A DNA stretch of 33,486 bases from an uncultured Cycloclasticus sp. (GCA_913057515.1 CAJXOJ010000024.1:1-33486), one strand, 5' to 3'. Shown: positions 1 through 9,350, counted from the first letter of the stretch. The notes: generated by a model from the letters alone, not told the origin. Numbers and translations: made by a program.

Positions 1-2
1 CT

Positions 3-101
3 AAACAAAAACAATGGGCATGGTTTGTGATTCTTTGGTGCTTTGGTTTGTTCTGTGTTGTGAGTATGGGCAAGGTCATAAAGTTTATTATGAACATTTA
101 G
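3..101 (+). CDS. C-terminal end of a small membrane protein, possibly DUF2474 (partial)
   Basis: An open frame enters from the left edge and stops at TAG 99-101, leaving 32 codons with no start in the window. The peptide begins KQKQWAWFVILWCF and ends GKVIKFIMNI: a basic start, one Trp-rich transmembrane segment of about 18 residues and a short basic tail. The W-F-V-x-L-W pattern followed by a small hydrophobic run recalls DUF2474, tiny proteins that accompany cyanide-insensitive bd-type oxidases. The family match is from memory of the pattern only. The oxidase genes would lie just outside the window. It is convergent with the DUF711 gene, 24 bases away. It could also be the last helix of a larger membrane protein. 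Confidence 0.4.
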   Translation, partial: KQKQWAWFVILWCFGLFCVVSMGKVIKFIMNI

Positions 102-125
102 TGCTATTTCATAACTTCAACATAT

Positions 126-1343
126 TTATAGGTCAAAAATACGTGTTGAAGAAAAGTAATCAAAATTGAACTGAGTCAATTCACCTGCTAGTTGCCCAGG
201 TACGGGCAATAGGCGAACGGTTAAAGGTTTATTTAAGGACATAGATAACATAGCCGTGTCTCGCATTAATCCCTCAATTTTTTTCTGTGGTGTATCGCCA
301 CTAACAGGGATGACATCCAAGCCGGTACCGCCAACTGCAGCACAAGCCAATAGCGTTGCCGTATTAAAATTCTCACTAATGGCATTTTGTGCGAGCACCG
401 CATCTTCTAGTGGCAAAAGCATGACTGCACAGTAGCCGGCGCGATTGAAGTTAGCAGCATCCAAGCTTTGTTTGATTAAATCAATGGCTGCTATTGTGCC
501 GGGGCCACCAAAAGGTTCGTTTGTGAGTAATTCCACAATACGACCAAAAGAACGAGGAGTGGTTGGATATGGTGAAGGGGTCATATCAATGCCACGGTAG
601 GTCATATTAGTGAGCGCGGCAGCTTCGGCTCCCAGCTGATCAAGCGTTGCTCCGAGGCTGTTAAAAGTGGCCGTTAGGGAGGGCTCTGCTAACCAGCGCT
701 GTTCAGTATTATCAAAGGTTTCTAATAAATCAACGATGCTATCAGCGGATTCGATAGCCATTGAAAAGCCGGTGGAGCCGTTTCCGTCGTGCCAAGCAGC
801 AGGAAAAAACGGGCTAAAGGCTGGCATATTGGCGACCATGCAATAGCGTAAATTACCAAATCCATCTTCTTTGATGGTTGAGTTATCAACCACGACTTGC
901 GCTGCAAGGGGTAGGCAGTCTGCTTTAAGTCCATTGGCCTGATCGGCCAGTTGTACAGAGGTAAACACCCAATCAGTTGCCTCAATGATGGCAGGGATTC
1001 CAGCCATGAGTTGTTTGATTAAGCTGTTTTCAGTGCTCGCCTCGTCAGTGGTTAAGCTTGCTCCAAGTGTCCCTAGGGCTACATGTTTAAAGCCTGCCTT
1101 ATTGGCAACTTGTTCGAACTGGCTGGCAAACAGGGCTAACTGCTTCGCGCTGGCCCCTTCGGGGAAAATCTTTTCGAGTGGTTGGCTGGCTAGGCGTAAA
1201 CTTTGCACGGCAAAACCTGCGTCAGTAAATAGCTTTTTAACCTGCATGGCTTGTTTGCCTAATGGTGCAATTTGCTGCTCCATCTGTTGTCTGTTGGTAT
1301 GGCTTGGCAGTTCAATGAAAAAGGTTAGGGCACGAATTTCCAT
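126..1343 (-). CDS. DUF711 (PFL-like) family protein of unknown function
   Basis: This 405-residue protein has the features of the DUF711/UPF0210 group. It starts MEIRALTFFIELP, with a long alpha/beta body. Near the C-terminus it carries GTGLDVIPVSGDTP, then NKPLTVRLLPVPGQLAGE and an FDYF motif, all typical of the family. The molecular role of the family is not established; NCBI names some members PFL family proteins by distant similarity to pyruvate formate-lyase. There is no signal peptide or membrane segment, so it is probably cytoplasmic. The start is supported by AGGAG (minus strand, 1349-1353) five bases upstream. The gene is divergent from the dcw cluster across a 572-base gap and seems to be a separate transcript. 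Confidence 0.75.
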   Translation of the reverse strand: MEIRALTFFIELPSHTNRQQMEQQIAPLGKQAMQVKKLFTDAGFAVQSLRLASQPLEKIFPEGASAKQLALFASQFEQVANKAGFKHVALGTLGASLTTDEASTENSLIKQLMAGIPAIIEATDWVFTSVQLADQANGLKADCLPLAAQVVVDNSTIKEDGFGNLRYCMVANMPAFSPFFPAAWHDGNGSTGFSMAIESADSIVDLLETFDNTEQRWLAEPSLTATFNSLGATLDQLGAEAAALTNMTYRGIDMTPSPYPTTPRSFGRIVELLTNEPFGGPGTIAAIDLIKQSLDAANFNRAGYCAVMLLPLEDAVLAQNAISENFNTATLLACAAVGGTGLDVIPVSGDTPQKKIEGLMRDTAMLSMSLNKPLTVRLLPVPGQLAGELTQFNFDYFSSTRIFDL

Positions 1344-1829
1344 CTGGTCTCCTAGGTAAGGCGTTGTGCAAAGGCTAAGTGTGTATAGGCAATCACTTGT
1401 AACTTGATGCTTAATATATCAGAACTGGCGAGCGCTTGTGCCTTGTTAAAAAGAAAAGCCTTTAGGCGGTTTTTTGATGATTAAAAAGGGCAAGTGGATT
1501 GCGGTGTAGCCGCATCAATGGGTTTTTAAATGACGAGGCTGCTGTTGTGAATGAATAAATGTGTTTATGAAATTCTAATTAATTTATAATATCCTTTATA
1601 TTCAATAGCTTATGTTTTTATGGCACTGCTTGCCGATCATTGGCTTGTTATGCAATATTTCTTGATAAGAATGCCTTATTAAAGAGATTTCTAGTATTTT
1701 CTTTAATAAAACTCCGCAACTCAATGATTTTTATTGCCTTTATTCTTTAGTTTAATGCGTTTTCCAATGAACTCTATAAATCCTAGCTAAGTGTTTGTTC
1801 GTAAAGAAAGTATTTATGGAGAGGGAAGC
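1344..1829. other. Gene-free AT-rich intergenic stretch upstream of the dcw promoter
   Basis: I see no convincing coding frame here. A short hairpin TGCGG-TGTAG-CCGCA (1500-1514) is followed by GGGTTTTT and could be a weak terminator on the plus strand. A small GCC-TTTA-GGC hairpin with a T-run lies at 1458-1475. An exact TATAAT lies at 1585-1590, but I find no good -35 element at the right distance. The stretch must contain the promoter for the minus-strand DUF711 gene, which I could not pin down. A small RNA cannot be excluded. Confidence 0.4.
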
Positions 1830-1859
1830 TTGACAGAGTGGTATTTTCATCCTTATAGT
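1830..1859 (+). promoter_or_regulatory. Sigma-70 promoter of the dcw cluster (Pmra-like)
   Basis: An exact TTGACA (1830-1835) and a TATAGT (1854-1859, five of six matches to TATAAT) are separated by 18 bases. Transcription would start near 1866, about 50 bases before mraZ. It is the best-looking promoter in the window and lies where the Pmra promoter of E. coli drives the cluster. Confidence 0.75.
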
Positions 1860-1866
1860 GCAAAAA

Positions 1867-1896
1867 AGTGGGGTAAAGTGGTAGAAAAGGGAATAA
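1867..1896 (+). promoter_or_regulatory. Putative MraZ operator: three direct repeats with 10-base period
   Basis: Three consecutive 10-base units, AGTGGGGTAA, AGTGGTAGAA and AAGGGAATAA, place TGGG-like cores at 1869, 1879 and 1889. E. coli MraZ binds TGGGN repeats separated by five bases, the same period, just after the mra promoter. A further TGGTA at 1839-1843 lies in the same 10-base phase between the -35 and -10 elements. The second and third units are imperfect. The inferred role is autoregulation of the whole cluster by the first gene. Confidence 0.65.
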
Positions 1897-1915
1897 ATCA
1901 AATAAGGGGCCGGTT

Positions 1916-2371
1916 TTGTTTAGAGGGGTTAATAACGTGACGTTGGATGCAAAGGGGCGATTGTCTATCCCTACGCGTTATCGTGCGCAGTTGAAAACCT
2001 CTTGTGATGGGCAAATGATAATGACGGTTGATCGTGAACATAGCCTTTTATTGTATCCACTACCTGTTTGGGAAGATATAGAGCGTAAATTAATAAAATT
2101 ACCCACACTTAACAAGCAAGCTAGGCGTTTGCAACGTTTACTAATTGGGCATGCAACAGAATGTGAGCTGGATGGACAGGGTCGAGTGCTTGTTTCGCCA
2201 CCGCTTCGCGAGTTTGCTGAATTGGACAAAAAGACGGTCATGATTGGACAGGGAAATAAGTTCGAGATTTGGGATGAGCAAGCGTGGGTCACTAAACGTG
2301 ACGTATGGTTTGAAGAGGAGAGTGCAGAAGACGGCGAGCTTTCGCCTGAACTGGGAACGTTGTCGCTTTAA
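1916..2371 (+). CDS. mraZ: MraZ, transcriptional regulator of the dcw cluster
   Basis: A 151-residue protein, near the usual length for the family. It has the two tandem SpoVT-AbrB-like halves: MFRGVNNVTLDAKGRLSIPTRYR at the start and ECELDGQGRVLVSPPLRE near residue 85. MraZ forms a ring-shaped oligomer that binds TGGG repeats ahead of its own gene and represses the cluster. The start is TTG, chosen because the family begins MFRG and because AAGGGG (1904-1909) lies six bases upstream; no in-frame ATG fits. The stop overlaps the rsmH start by one base (TAATG), implying translational coupling. The TTG start probably keeps regulator levels low (inference). Confidence 0.96.
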   Translation: MFRGVNNVTLDAKGRLSIPTRYRAQLKTSCDGQMIMTVDREHSLLLYPLPVWEDIERKLIKLPTLNKQARRLQRLLIGHATECELDGQGRVLVSPPLREFAELDKKTVMIGQGNKFEIWDEQAWVTKRDVWFEEESAEDGELSPELGTLSL

Positions 2372-3306
2372 TGTCTGGTGAAGCATTACATAAGCCAGTT
2401 TTATTGAATGAAGCGATAGACGGGCTAATACGACAAACTGATGGGGTTTACATCGATGGAACCTTTGGTCGTGGTGGACATAGCGGGGCAATTTTGCAGG
2501 TTTTATCGCCTCAAGGAAAGTTGCTGGGCATCGATAAGGATATGGACGCTTTGAATTCTCCTCAGGCGCGACAATTATTGACAGATAAACGATTCGAGCT
2601 CGCGCATAGTAGTTTTGCGCGTCTGGATGAGCTGGCTGCCGATCGGCAATGGGATGGAAAAGTCGATGGGATTTTGCTTGACCTTGGCGTGTCATCACCA
2701 CAGTTAGATGTGGCAGAGCGTGGCTTTAGTTTTATGAATGATGGGCCGTTAGATATGCGGATGGATATCACTCAAGGTGAATCGGCTGCGCAATGGTTAG
2801 CTCGTGTTAAGGAAGCTGATTTGCTGAAGGTGTTACGTGTGTATGGCGAAGAGAAATTTGCTCGAAGAATTGCAGCAGAGATTGTGAGCCAGCGAGAAGA
2901 AAAAGCGATAGAAACAACGGCTCAGTTGGCAAAATTAATAGAAAACGTGGTGAGTAGGCGAGAGCCGGGTAAACACCCTGCGACGCGAAGCTTTCAAGCG
3001 ATTCGAATTAAGGTTAATAAGGAACTTGATGACCTTGAAGAAGCATTAGCCAACTCAGTGGACACGCTTAAACAAGGCGGGCGATTGGCGGTTATTAGTT
3101 TTCACTCGCTGGAAGACCGTATTGTAAAGCGCTTTATGCGAGAGCAGTCTCGTGGCGTGGTGGTGCCACGTAATTTACCGATACCAGCGGATGCTAAAAA
3201 GCCCGTGTTAAAAACAATTGGTAAGGCGGTTAAAGCGTCGGTGAGTGAAGTGGCGAGTAATGTTAGAAGCCGAAGTGCTGTGCTGCGTATCGCGGAGAAG
3301 TTGTAA
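2371..3306 (+). CDS. rsmH: RsmH (MraW), 16S rRNA m4C1402 methyltransferase
   Basis: This S-adenosylmethionine-dependent enzyme N4-methylates C1402 of 16S rRNA in the ribosomal P site. The 311-residue length is typical. The SAM-binding motif YIDGTFGRGGHSGAIL is at residues 27-42. It is followed by ILLDLGVSSPQLD, GFSFMNDGPLDMRMD, RSFQAIRIKVNKEL and ISFHSLEDRIVKRFM, which are all family signatures. The ATG shares one base with the mraZ stop, and the TAA shares one base with the ftsL start, so it sits in a translationally coupled chain. Confidence 0.97.
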   Translation: MSGEALHKPVLLNEAIDGLIRQTDGVYIDGTFGRGGHSGAILQVLSPQGKLLGIDKDMDALNSPQARQLLTDKRFELAHSSFARLDELAADRQWDGKVDGILLDLGVSSPQLDVAERGFSFMNDGPLDMRMDITQGESAAQWLARVKEADLLKVLRVYGEEKFARRIAAEIVSQREEKAIETTAQLAKLIENVVSRREPGKHPATRSFQAIRIKVNKELDDLEEALANSVDTLKQGGRLAVISFHSLEDRIVKRFMREQSRGVVVPRNLPIPADAKKPVLKTIGKAVKASVSEVASNVRSRSAVLRIAEKL

Positions 3307-3584
3307 TGACTGATCAAAGCTTGGCGGTTATGTCACTGTTGTTTTTGGTGCTGGTGATGTTATCGGCGTTGGCGGTTGTGTACGTGAAATATGATGCCCG
3401 TTTAATGTTTAACCAGTTGCAAAAAGAATTGCGTGAACAAGATAAACTCGGTGTTGAGTGGAGCCGCTTACAGTTAGAAAAAAACACCTGGTCGTCCAAC
3501 AGCCGGATAGAAAAGCTAGCGCGTACAAAGTTGAATTTACAAACCCCCAAACCAGAACAAATAGTTTACATACAGGTTAAATGA
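3306..3584 (+). CDS. ftsL: FtsL, cell division protein
   Basis: A 92-residue bitopic protein with a short cytoplasmic N-terminus and one transmembrane helix at about residues 8-27. A periplasmic coiled-coil stretch follows (FNQLQKELREQDKLGVEWSR). It ends with a family-like tail, RIEKLARTKLNLQTPKPEQ. FtsL forms the FtsQLB complex that activates FtsWI at the septum. Sequence identity within the family is low, so position between rsmH and ftsI matters to the call. It overlaps rsmH by one base and ftsI by four (ATGA). No ftsB is visible in this window, which is normal. Confidence 0.93.
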   Translation: MTDQSLAVMSLLFLVLVMLSALAVVYVKYDARLMFNQLQKELREQDKLGVEWSRLQLEKNTWSSNSRIEKLARTKLNLQTPKPEQIVYIQVK

Positions 3585-5326
3585 GCTACGGACATTCACA
3601 ATCTAACGATAAAGCGCAAAAGGTCGTCGTGCCTGAATTAGCTGGGCGCCGTCGATTTATTTTGGCATGTTTTATGTTGGTGATGTGTGCGCTTATTTAT
3701 CGAGCGATTGATTTGCAGGTTTTAAATAATAGCTATCTGCAAAAGCGTGGGGAAGCGGTGCACCTACGAGATATTAAATTACCTGCGTATCGCGGGAAAA
3801 TAACCGATGCAAGCGGGCACGCGTTAGCTATTAGCGCGCCAGTTAGTTCGGTTTGGGTTAATCCACAGGAGCTAAGTTTAGAAGGCAAGAAAAAAGAATT
3901 AGCAGCGCTGCTGGGTTTTAATGTTAAGGCGTTGGATAAAAAGCTAAAAAAAGTGGCGGCGAGGCGGTTTGTGTATTTACGTCGGCATATGGATCCTCAA
4001 GTTGCCTCAAAAATTGACGATTTACAATTGCCCGGCGTGTACTTACAAAAAGAATATCGCCGTTACTATCCAGATGGCGAAGTCGCGGCGCATTTGGTGG
4101 GCTTTACAAATATTGATGATGAAGGGCAAGAGGGACTTGAGTTAGCGCTCAATGAGCAGCTAAAAGGTACGGCGGGTGCTGAACGTGTGCTTCGTGACGG
4201 TAAACGTAGAGTGGTGAAGCATGTTGATAATATTCGCGCACCGATCTCAGGCCAAGATATTCAATTATCAATCGATAGGCGCTTACAGTACCTTGCATAT
4301 CGCGAGTTGAAGGCAGCGGTTGCGCAACAAAGTGCCATGTCAGGTTCGTTAGTACTATTAAACCCTAAAACGGGTGAGGTACTTGCGGTTGCCAACCAAC
4401 CGGCATTTAATCCAAATGATCGCTCAAAATTTAAAGCCAGTCACGTGCGTAATCGAGCATTTGTGGATGTGTTTGAGCCGGGTTCAACGATGAAGCCGTT
4501 TACCGTCGCAGCAGGAATGGAGTCAGGTGTATTCGATACCTCAACGATTATCGATACCAATCCTGGGTATATGAAGGTGGGGCGCAGTCAGGTGCGAGAT
4601 CATCGTAATTACGGTGCAATTGATTTGGCGACATTACTTTTAAAATCCAGCAACGTGGCATCGGCGAAGATAGCGTTAGGTATTCCACCAGAAGGCCTTT
4701 GGGGTATGTTGAGTGGGTTAGGGTTTGGTCGTAGCGCTGGTCTAGGTTTTCCGGGTGAGGCGCGTGGAAAGTTAGTTGGCTATGAACAATGGCGGCCCAT
4801 TGAAACGGCCACTTTGTCGTTTGGTTATGGTTTATCGGCATCAGCCTTACAGTTGGCACATGCTTATGCAGCGATAGCGAATGATGGTTTATTAGAGCCG
4901 GTGTCTTTAGTGCTTGATAAGCAAGTGCCTGAAAGTGTAAGAGTGATGAATGCTTCAGTTGCCAGCAATGTGCGCGAAATGTTGAAAGGCGTGGTAAGTA
5001 AAACAGGGACAGCGCCAAGGGCAAAAGTTCATGGCTATTCAGTTGCCGGTAAGACCGGTACAGTTAAAAAAGCGATAGCCGGTGGTTATTCAGAAGATAA
5101 ATACCTAGGGATTTTCGCCGGTATGGCACCTGCTAACGATCCAAAGTTGGTGATGGTTGTTGTTATTGATGAGCCAAAAGCTGGCGATTATTATGGTGGT
5201 CTGGTGGCTGCGCCTGTTTTTTCTAGAGTGATGTCTGGTGCGCTACGGTTAATGAATATCGCACCTGATGATATAGAAAATACAACCGCGACGGTGCTGG
5301 CCTCAGTTGAAAGAGGTAAACCATGA
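3581..5326 (+). CDS. ftsI: FtsI (PBP3), septal peptidoglycan transpeptidase
   Basis: A class B penicillin-binding protein of 581 residues that cross-links septal peptidoglycan. It has a cytoplasmic N-terminus and a transmembrane helix at about residues 25-45. A PBP dimerisation domain follows, and then a transpeptidase domain. The catalytic motifs are intact: S302-T-M-K305, S356-S-N358 and K491-T-G493, close to the E. coli positions 307, 359 and 494. It is the partner of the glycosyltransferase FtsW encoded downstream. It overlaps both ftsL and murE by four bases through ATGA. Confidence 0.97.
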   Translation: MSYGHSQSNDKAQKVVVPELAGRRRFILACFMLVMCALIYRAIDLQVLNNSYLQKRGEAVHLRDIKLPAYRGKITDASGHALAISAPVSSVWVNPQELSLEGKKKELAALLGFNVKALDKKLKKVAARRFVYLRRHMDPQVASKIDDLQLPGVYLQKEYRRYYPDGEVAAHLVGFTNIDDEGQEGLELALNEQLKGTAGAERVLRDGKRRVVKHVDNIRAPISGQDIQLSIDRRLQYLAYRELKAAVAQQSAMSGSLVLLNPKTGEVLAVANQPAFNPNDRSKFKASHVRNRAFVDVFEPGSTMKPFTVAAGMESGVFDTSTIIDTNPGYMKVGRSQVRDHRNYGAIDLATLLLKSSNVASAKIALGIPPEGLWGMLSGLGFGRSAGLGFPGEARGKLVGYEQWRPIETATLSFGYGLSASALQLAHAYAAIANDGLLEPVSLVLDKQVPESVRVMNASVASNVREMLKGVVSKTGTAPRAKVHGYSVAGKTGTVKKAIAGGYSEDKYLGIFAGMAPANDPKLVMVVVIDEPKAGDYYGGLVAAPVFSRVMSGALRLMNIAPDDIENTTATVLASVERGKP

Positions 5327-6888
5327 TGCCGGCAAGACAAAACACCTCATTAGTTTCATTGCAGTACTTGCTCAAAGGCTTAGCTAGCGTGGGTTCCGAC
5401 CTATTTGTTGAGAACATGGAGTTGGATGCTCGCAAGATACAAGAAAACGATGTGTTTATTGCCGTGGCTGGCTCACAAGCGCATGGTCTCGAGTATGCCG
5501 AGCAAGCTATTCAAGCAGGTGCCGTAGCGATTATTTACGACCCAGCGTCAGGCGGTAATTTTTTAGCCGAAAGAATTAAAAAACAGCAACGAATCGAGTT
5601 GATCGAATTGGCTGATTTAACGGCTCATATAAGTACGATAGCAGCACGTTTATACCAGCATCCCTCGCGTGAGTTATCCGTTGTTGGTATTACCGGTACT
5701 AATGGTAAAACCTCGGTCAGCCACTTTATCGCGCAAGCGCTGGCTACTAAGAACAGTAAGCTTCAGCCGATGAGTGCGGTGATTGGTACCTTGGGTTGGG
5801 GGCCGATTGGGCAACTACAAGAAACCATCAATACCACGCCTGATGCGATTAGTGTGCAACGACAGCTTTCAACCTTGTTAACAGAAGGGGTTGAGACGGT
5901 TGCGATGGAGGTTTCTTCGCATGGCTTGGATCAAGGGCGAGTGAACGCGGTCGACTTTAAAGGGGCGGTGTTTACTAATCTAAGCCACGACCATTTGGAT
6001 TATCACCAAACCTTAGAAGCATACGGCGAGGCAAAATTAAGCTTATTCAAAAGCCCGAGCTTGGAATTTGTTGTGCTCAATAAAGACGATGAATTTAGTG
6101 CGCGCATTGTTCAGTCATTATCAGAACGGGTGAGGGTTTATTCCTTTTCACGTTCAGAAAAGTTACTTGAGGCTGAAAACTGTTGGTTTATTTCAAATGA
6201 ACAACTGACCTCTACAGGTTTAATGTTTGACCTATCTTTTAACGGCCAAGCAGCACGCGTTCAGTCAGCCTTATTTGGTGCTTTTAATATTGATAACCTA
6301 GTGGCCACAATGGCGGTGTTAACCGCGTTGGGCGATTCGTTTGAGGAAGCGGTTAGCAAGGTTGCTTCAATTAACGGCGTGTCGGGCCGTATGCAACAAG
6401 TGGCTAAAAATGAGCTGTCACCAACGGTTGTTGTTGATTATGCGCATACTCCGGAAGCTTTAAGGCTGGCATTGTTAAGTTTACGTCAACACTGTGAGGG
6501 GATGTTAACCGTCATTTTTGGTTGTGGCGGTAACCGAGATGAAGCCAAAAGACCTCTGATGGGCGCTATTGCAGCAGATTTAGCCGATAGCGTGTTGCTG
6601 ACGAGTGATAACCCACGGTTCGAATCAGCAGCCGATATTGCAGAGCAAATTAAGCAGGGCATACCAAGCGGGACTGAATGTAAGGTTATTCTCGATCGTG
6701 CCGAAGCGATACAACAAACCATAGCGGCGGCTGAGCGGATTGATATTGTTTTGCTGGCGGGTAAAGGGCATGAAAATTATCAACAAATACAAGCGAATAA
6801 AATAACGTTTAGTGATGTTGCGCAGGCGCAAGAAGCCTTGAAGGCAAGACTGATGAGCAATGCGGGAGACGATGAATGCAAGCGATGA
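5323..6888 (+). CDS. murE: MurE, UDP-MurNAc-L-Ala-D-Glu:meso-DAP ligase
   Basis: This cytoplasmic ATP-dependent ligase adds the third amino acid of the peptidoglycan stem peptide. The protein is 521 residues. The P-loop GITGTNGKT is at residues 122-130, with the substrate motif TTPDAISVQRQL after it. The DNPR motif at residues 429-432 marks enzymes specific for meso-diaminopimelate rather than lysine. The start is ATGATG, with either ATG (5323 or 5326) possible; 5323 gives the four-base ATGA overlap with ftsI. Confidence 0.97.
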   Translation: MMPARQNTSLVSLQYLLKGLASVGSDLFVENMELDARKIQENDVFIAVAGSQAHGLEYAEQAIQAGAVAIIYDPASGGNFLAERIKKQQRIELIELADLTAHISTIAARLYQHPSRELSVVGITGTNGKTSVSHFIAQALATKNSKLQPMSAVIGTLGWGPIGQLQETINTTPDAISVQRQLSTLLTEGVETVAMEVSSHGLDQGRVNAVDFKGAVFTNLSHDHLDYHQTLEAYGEAKLSLFKSPSLEFVVLNKDDEFSARIVQSLSERVRVYSFSRSEKLLEAENCWFISNEQLTSTGLMFDLSFNGQAARVQSALFGAFNIDNLVATMAVLTALGDSFEEAVSKVASINGVSGRMQQVAKNELSPTVVVDYAHTPEALRLALLSLRQHCEGMLTVIFGCGGNRDEAKRPLMGAIAADLADSVLLTSDNPRFESAADIAEQIKQGIPSGTECKVILDRAEAIQQTIAAAERIDIVLLAGKGHENYQQIQANKITFSDVAQAQEALKARLMSNAGDDECKR

Positions 6889-8276
6889 GTCTACAGCAGC
6901 TAGCAACAACGGTGAGCGGCCGACTTGTGGGTGAAAATGTACACATCAAAGGCCTTAGCACTGACACAAGGCAGATTCAACAGGGCGACTTATTTGTTGC
7001 TCTACAAGGTGAAAATTTTGATGCGAACAACTTCGTTGCTCAAGCGCATGACAAGGGCGCAATAGCTGCCTTGGTGAGCAAAGACGTTGCGGTTGATATG
7101 CCGTATGTGAAAGTTGATGACACCTTAGACGCGCTAACCGTTATGGCGAGGGCGCAACGTGAACAGTTAGGTATTCCTCTGGTCGCTATAACCGGCAGTA
7201 ATGGCAAAACCAGCGTGAAAGAAATGTTGGCTAGTATTTTAGGGCTGTCAAAGCAGGTATTAGCAACCGAAGGGAATTTGAATAATCAAATTGGTGTGCC
7301 CTTAACCTTATTAAAGTTAACAAAAGAGCACGATATTGCAGTGATTGAGATGGGAGCGAGTCATCGGGGTGATATTGCGCATTTATGTGAAATTGCGTTA
7401 CCTAACGTAGCGATTCTTAATAATGTTGGCATGGCGCACCTAGAAGGTTTTGGTACGGTTGAAGGTGTGGCTAAGGCGAAGGGTGAAATTATTTCCGGCC
7501 TCAGTGAAAGTGGTGTTGCTATTTTAAATCAAGAAGAGCCTTGGTTAGAGCAATGGTTGGCACTACTAGGGGATAGGCAGCACCTTAGTTTTGGTTGGTC
7601 AAACAAAGCGGATGTATGGGCCGATATTAAGTCAGTTAAAACAGGCTTGATAGACGGCCAATTTAAGACTGATTTTATTTTAAATTATCAGCAAGAACAG
7701 CTTCATATTCAGTTGAACCTTATCGGTGAGCATAATGTCCTAAATGCACTCGCTGCTGCTTGTGCAGCTATTAGTTTGGGCGAGTCACTAGCCAATATAA
7801 AACAAGGCTTAGCCTGTTTGACCGCAGTAAAAGGGCGTATGCAAGTGCAAAAAGGCTTGGCTGGCAGCGTGCTTATAAACGACTGTTATAACGCCAACCC
7901 AAAATCATTTGCTGCTGCGATGAGCTGTTTGCAAAATATTGATCAGCCGGTATGGCTGGTGTTAGGTGATTTTGCAGAATTAGGTACTGACAGTGTGAAC
8001 ATTCATCGCCAGTTAGGTGTTGATGTTTTTAATAGTAATGTGTGTCGGCTCTATGCAGTTGGGGAGCAAATGAAACACGCGGTGACGGCCTTTAATGAAC
8101 AGCCGCAGTTAGCTAACAAACAAGCGATACATTTTTTGAATAAATCTACCTTGGTCGAGCATTTGCTGCGCGAGATAGGCGCTGATGTAGTAATTTTGGT
8201 GAAAGGCTCTCGCTCTCAGCATTTGGAAAGAGTCGTAGAAAAAATAACTTTATTGGAGGGCAGCAAATGTTGTTAA
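6876..8276 (+). CDS. murF: MurF, UDP-MurNAc-tripeptide:D-Ala-D-Ala ligase
   Basis: MurF adds D-Ala-D-Ala to UDP-MurNAc-tripeptide, completing the pentapeptide in the cytoplasm. The 466-residue protein has the Mur ligase P-loop GSNGKT at residues 107-112, followed by [15 protein letters not shown], the MGASHRGDI motif and NDCYNANP. The start at 6876 has GGGAG (6864-6868) seven bases upstream and overlaps murE by 13 bases. An internal ATG at 6885 would give an ATGA overlap but sits 16 bases from that ribosome site, so I prefer 6876. The 3' end overlaps mraY by 10 bases. Confidence 0.96.
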   Translation: MQAMSLQQLATTVSGRLVGENVHIKGLSTDTRQIQQGDLFVALQGENFDANNFVAQAHDKGAIAALVSKDVAVDMPYVKVDDTLDALTVMARAQREQLGIPLVAITGSNGKTSVKEMLASILGLSKQVLATEGNLNNQIGVPLTLLKLTKEHDIAVIEMGASHRGDIAHLCEIALPNVAILNNVGMAHLEGFGTVEGVAKAKGEIISGLSESGVAILNQEEPWLEQWLALLGDRQHLSFGWSNKADVWADIKSVKTGLIDGQFKTDFILNYQQEQLHIQLNLIGEHNVLNALAAACAAISLGESLANIKQGLACLTAVKGRMQVQKGLAGSVLINDCYNANPKSFAAAMSCLQNIDQPVWLVLGDFAELGTDSVNIHRQLGVDVFNSNVCRLYAVGEQMKHAVTAFNEQPQLANKQAIHFLNKSTLVEHLLREIGADVVILVKGSRSQHLERVVEKITLLEGSKCC

Positions 8277-9349
8277 TACTTGCTGAATGGTTAACGGAAT
8301 ATCACAGTGGTTTTAGGGTGTTTCAATACCTTACGATGCGCTCTATTTTGGGTACATTAACGGCGTTGTTTATTGCGTTTCTAGTAGGGCCAATGATGAT
8401 TCGTAAGTTATCGTTTCATAAAATAGGCCAAGCAGTGCGTGATGATGGCCCAGAAACACACTTTAAAAAGGCCGGTACACCGACCATGGGCGGTACGTTA
8501 ATTCTGGTAGCAGTGGGTGCCAGTACCTTGTTATGGGCGGATTTAAGTAATCGTTATGTGTGGGTAGTGTTGCTCGTTACCTTGTTAACCGGTGTGATAG
8601 GTTTTATTGATGATTATAAAAAAGTAGCGTTACAAGACCCAAAAGGTTTGTCGGCAGGTAAAAAGTATTTAGGCCAATCGGTCATTGCGTTGGGCGCAGC
8701 ACTTTTCTTGTATTACACAGCAAGCTCGCCTTTAGAAACAACTTTGTTCGTGCCGTTCTTTAAAGACGTCAGCATGCAATTGGGCTGGTTGTTTGTTCCA
8801 CTGACCTACTTCGTTATTGTGGGTACCAGCAATGCAGTTAATTTAACAGATGGCTTGGATGGGTTAGCGATTATGCCAACGGTGTTGGTGGCCGGTGCCT
8901 TAGGTATTTTTGCTTATCTATCGGGTAATTTTCAATTTGCTCAATACCTATCTATTCCAAATATAAAAGGGACGGGTGAATTAGTTGTTTTTTGCGGCGC
9001 GATAGTGGGTTCAGGTTTAGGCTTTTTATGGTTTAACGCCTATCCAGCGATGGTGTTTATGGGTGATGTTGGTGCCTTAGCGCTTGGAGCCGCCTTAGGT
9101 GTGTTAGCGGTGCTGGTACGTCAAGAATTGGTGCTCGTTATCATGGGCGGCGTGTTTGTGATGGAGACGGTGTCGGTGATTTTGCAAGTCATCTCTTTTA
9201 AATTGACGGGTAAGCGAATTTTTAGAATGGCGCCTATTCATCATCACTTTGAATTGAAGGGTTGGCCTGAGCCAAGAATTATTGTTCGTTTCTGGATTAT
9301 CACCTTTGTTTTGGTGTTAATCGGCTTGTCTACTTTAAAACTAAGATAA
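8267..9349 (+). CDS. mraY: MraY, phospho-MurNAc-pentapeptide transferase
   Basis: This polytopic inner-membrane enzyme transfers phospho-MurNAc-pentapeptide to undecaprenyl phosphate, making lipid I. It has 360 residues, the same length as E. coli MraY as I recall it, and about ten hydrophobic helices. The catalytic residues fall at E. coli-like positions: D115-D116 in GFIDDYKK, the NLTDGLDG motif at 192-199, D267 in FMGDVGA and the histidine triad H325-H327. The start lies within the end of murF (10-base overlap). Confidence 0.98.
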   Translation: MLLILAEWLTEYHSGFRVFQYLTMRSILGTLTALFIAFLVGPMMIRKLSFHKIGQAVRDDGPETHFKKAGTPTMGGTLILVAVGASTLLWADLSNRYVWVVLLVTLLTGVIGFIDDYKKVALQDPKGLSAGKKYLGQSVIALGAALFLYYTASSPLETTLFVPFFKDVSMQLGWLFVPLTYFVIVGTSNAVNLTDGLDGLAIMPTVLVAGALGIFAYLSGNFQFAQYLSIPNIKGTGELVVFCGAIVGSGLGFLWFNAYPAMVFMGDVGALALGAALGVLAVLVRQELVLVIMGGVFVMETVSVILQVISFKLTGKRIFRMAPIHHHFELKGWPEPRIIVRFWIITFVLVLIGLSTLKLR

Positions 9350-9350
9350 T

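Noticed and set aside
1585-1590. Exact TATAAT box in the intergenic region
   Set aside because: No acceptable -35 hexamer 16-18 bases upstream; AT-rich DNA gives such boxes by chance.
2141-2701. A 186-codon open frame on the minus strand opposite mraZ/rsmH
   Set aside because: It spans two well-supported overlapping genes, has low-complexity composition and no family features.
4548-5024. A 158-codon minus-strand frame opposite ftsI
   Set aside because: It lies opposite the transpeptidase domain with the active-site motifs on the plus strand; no ribosome site and no known fold.
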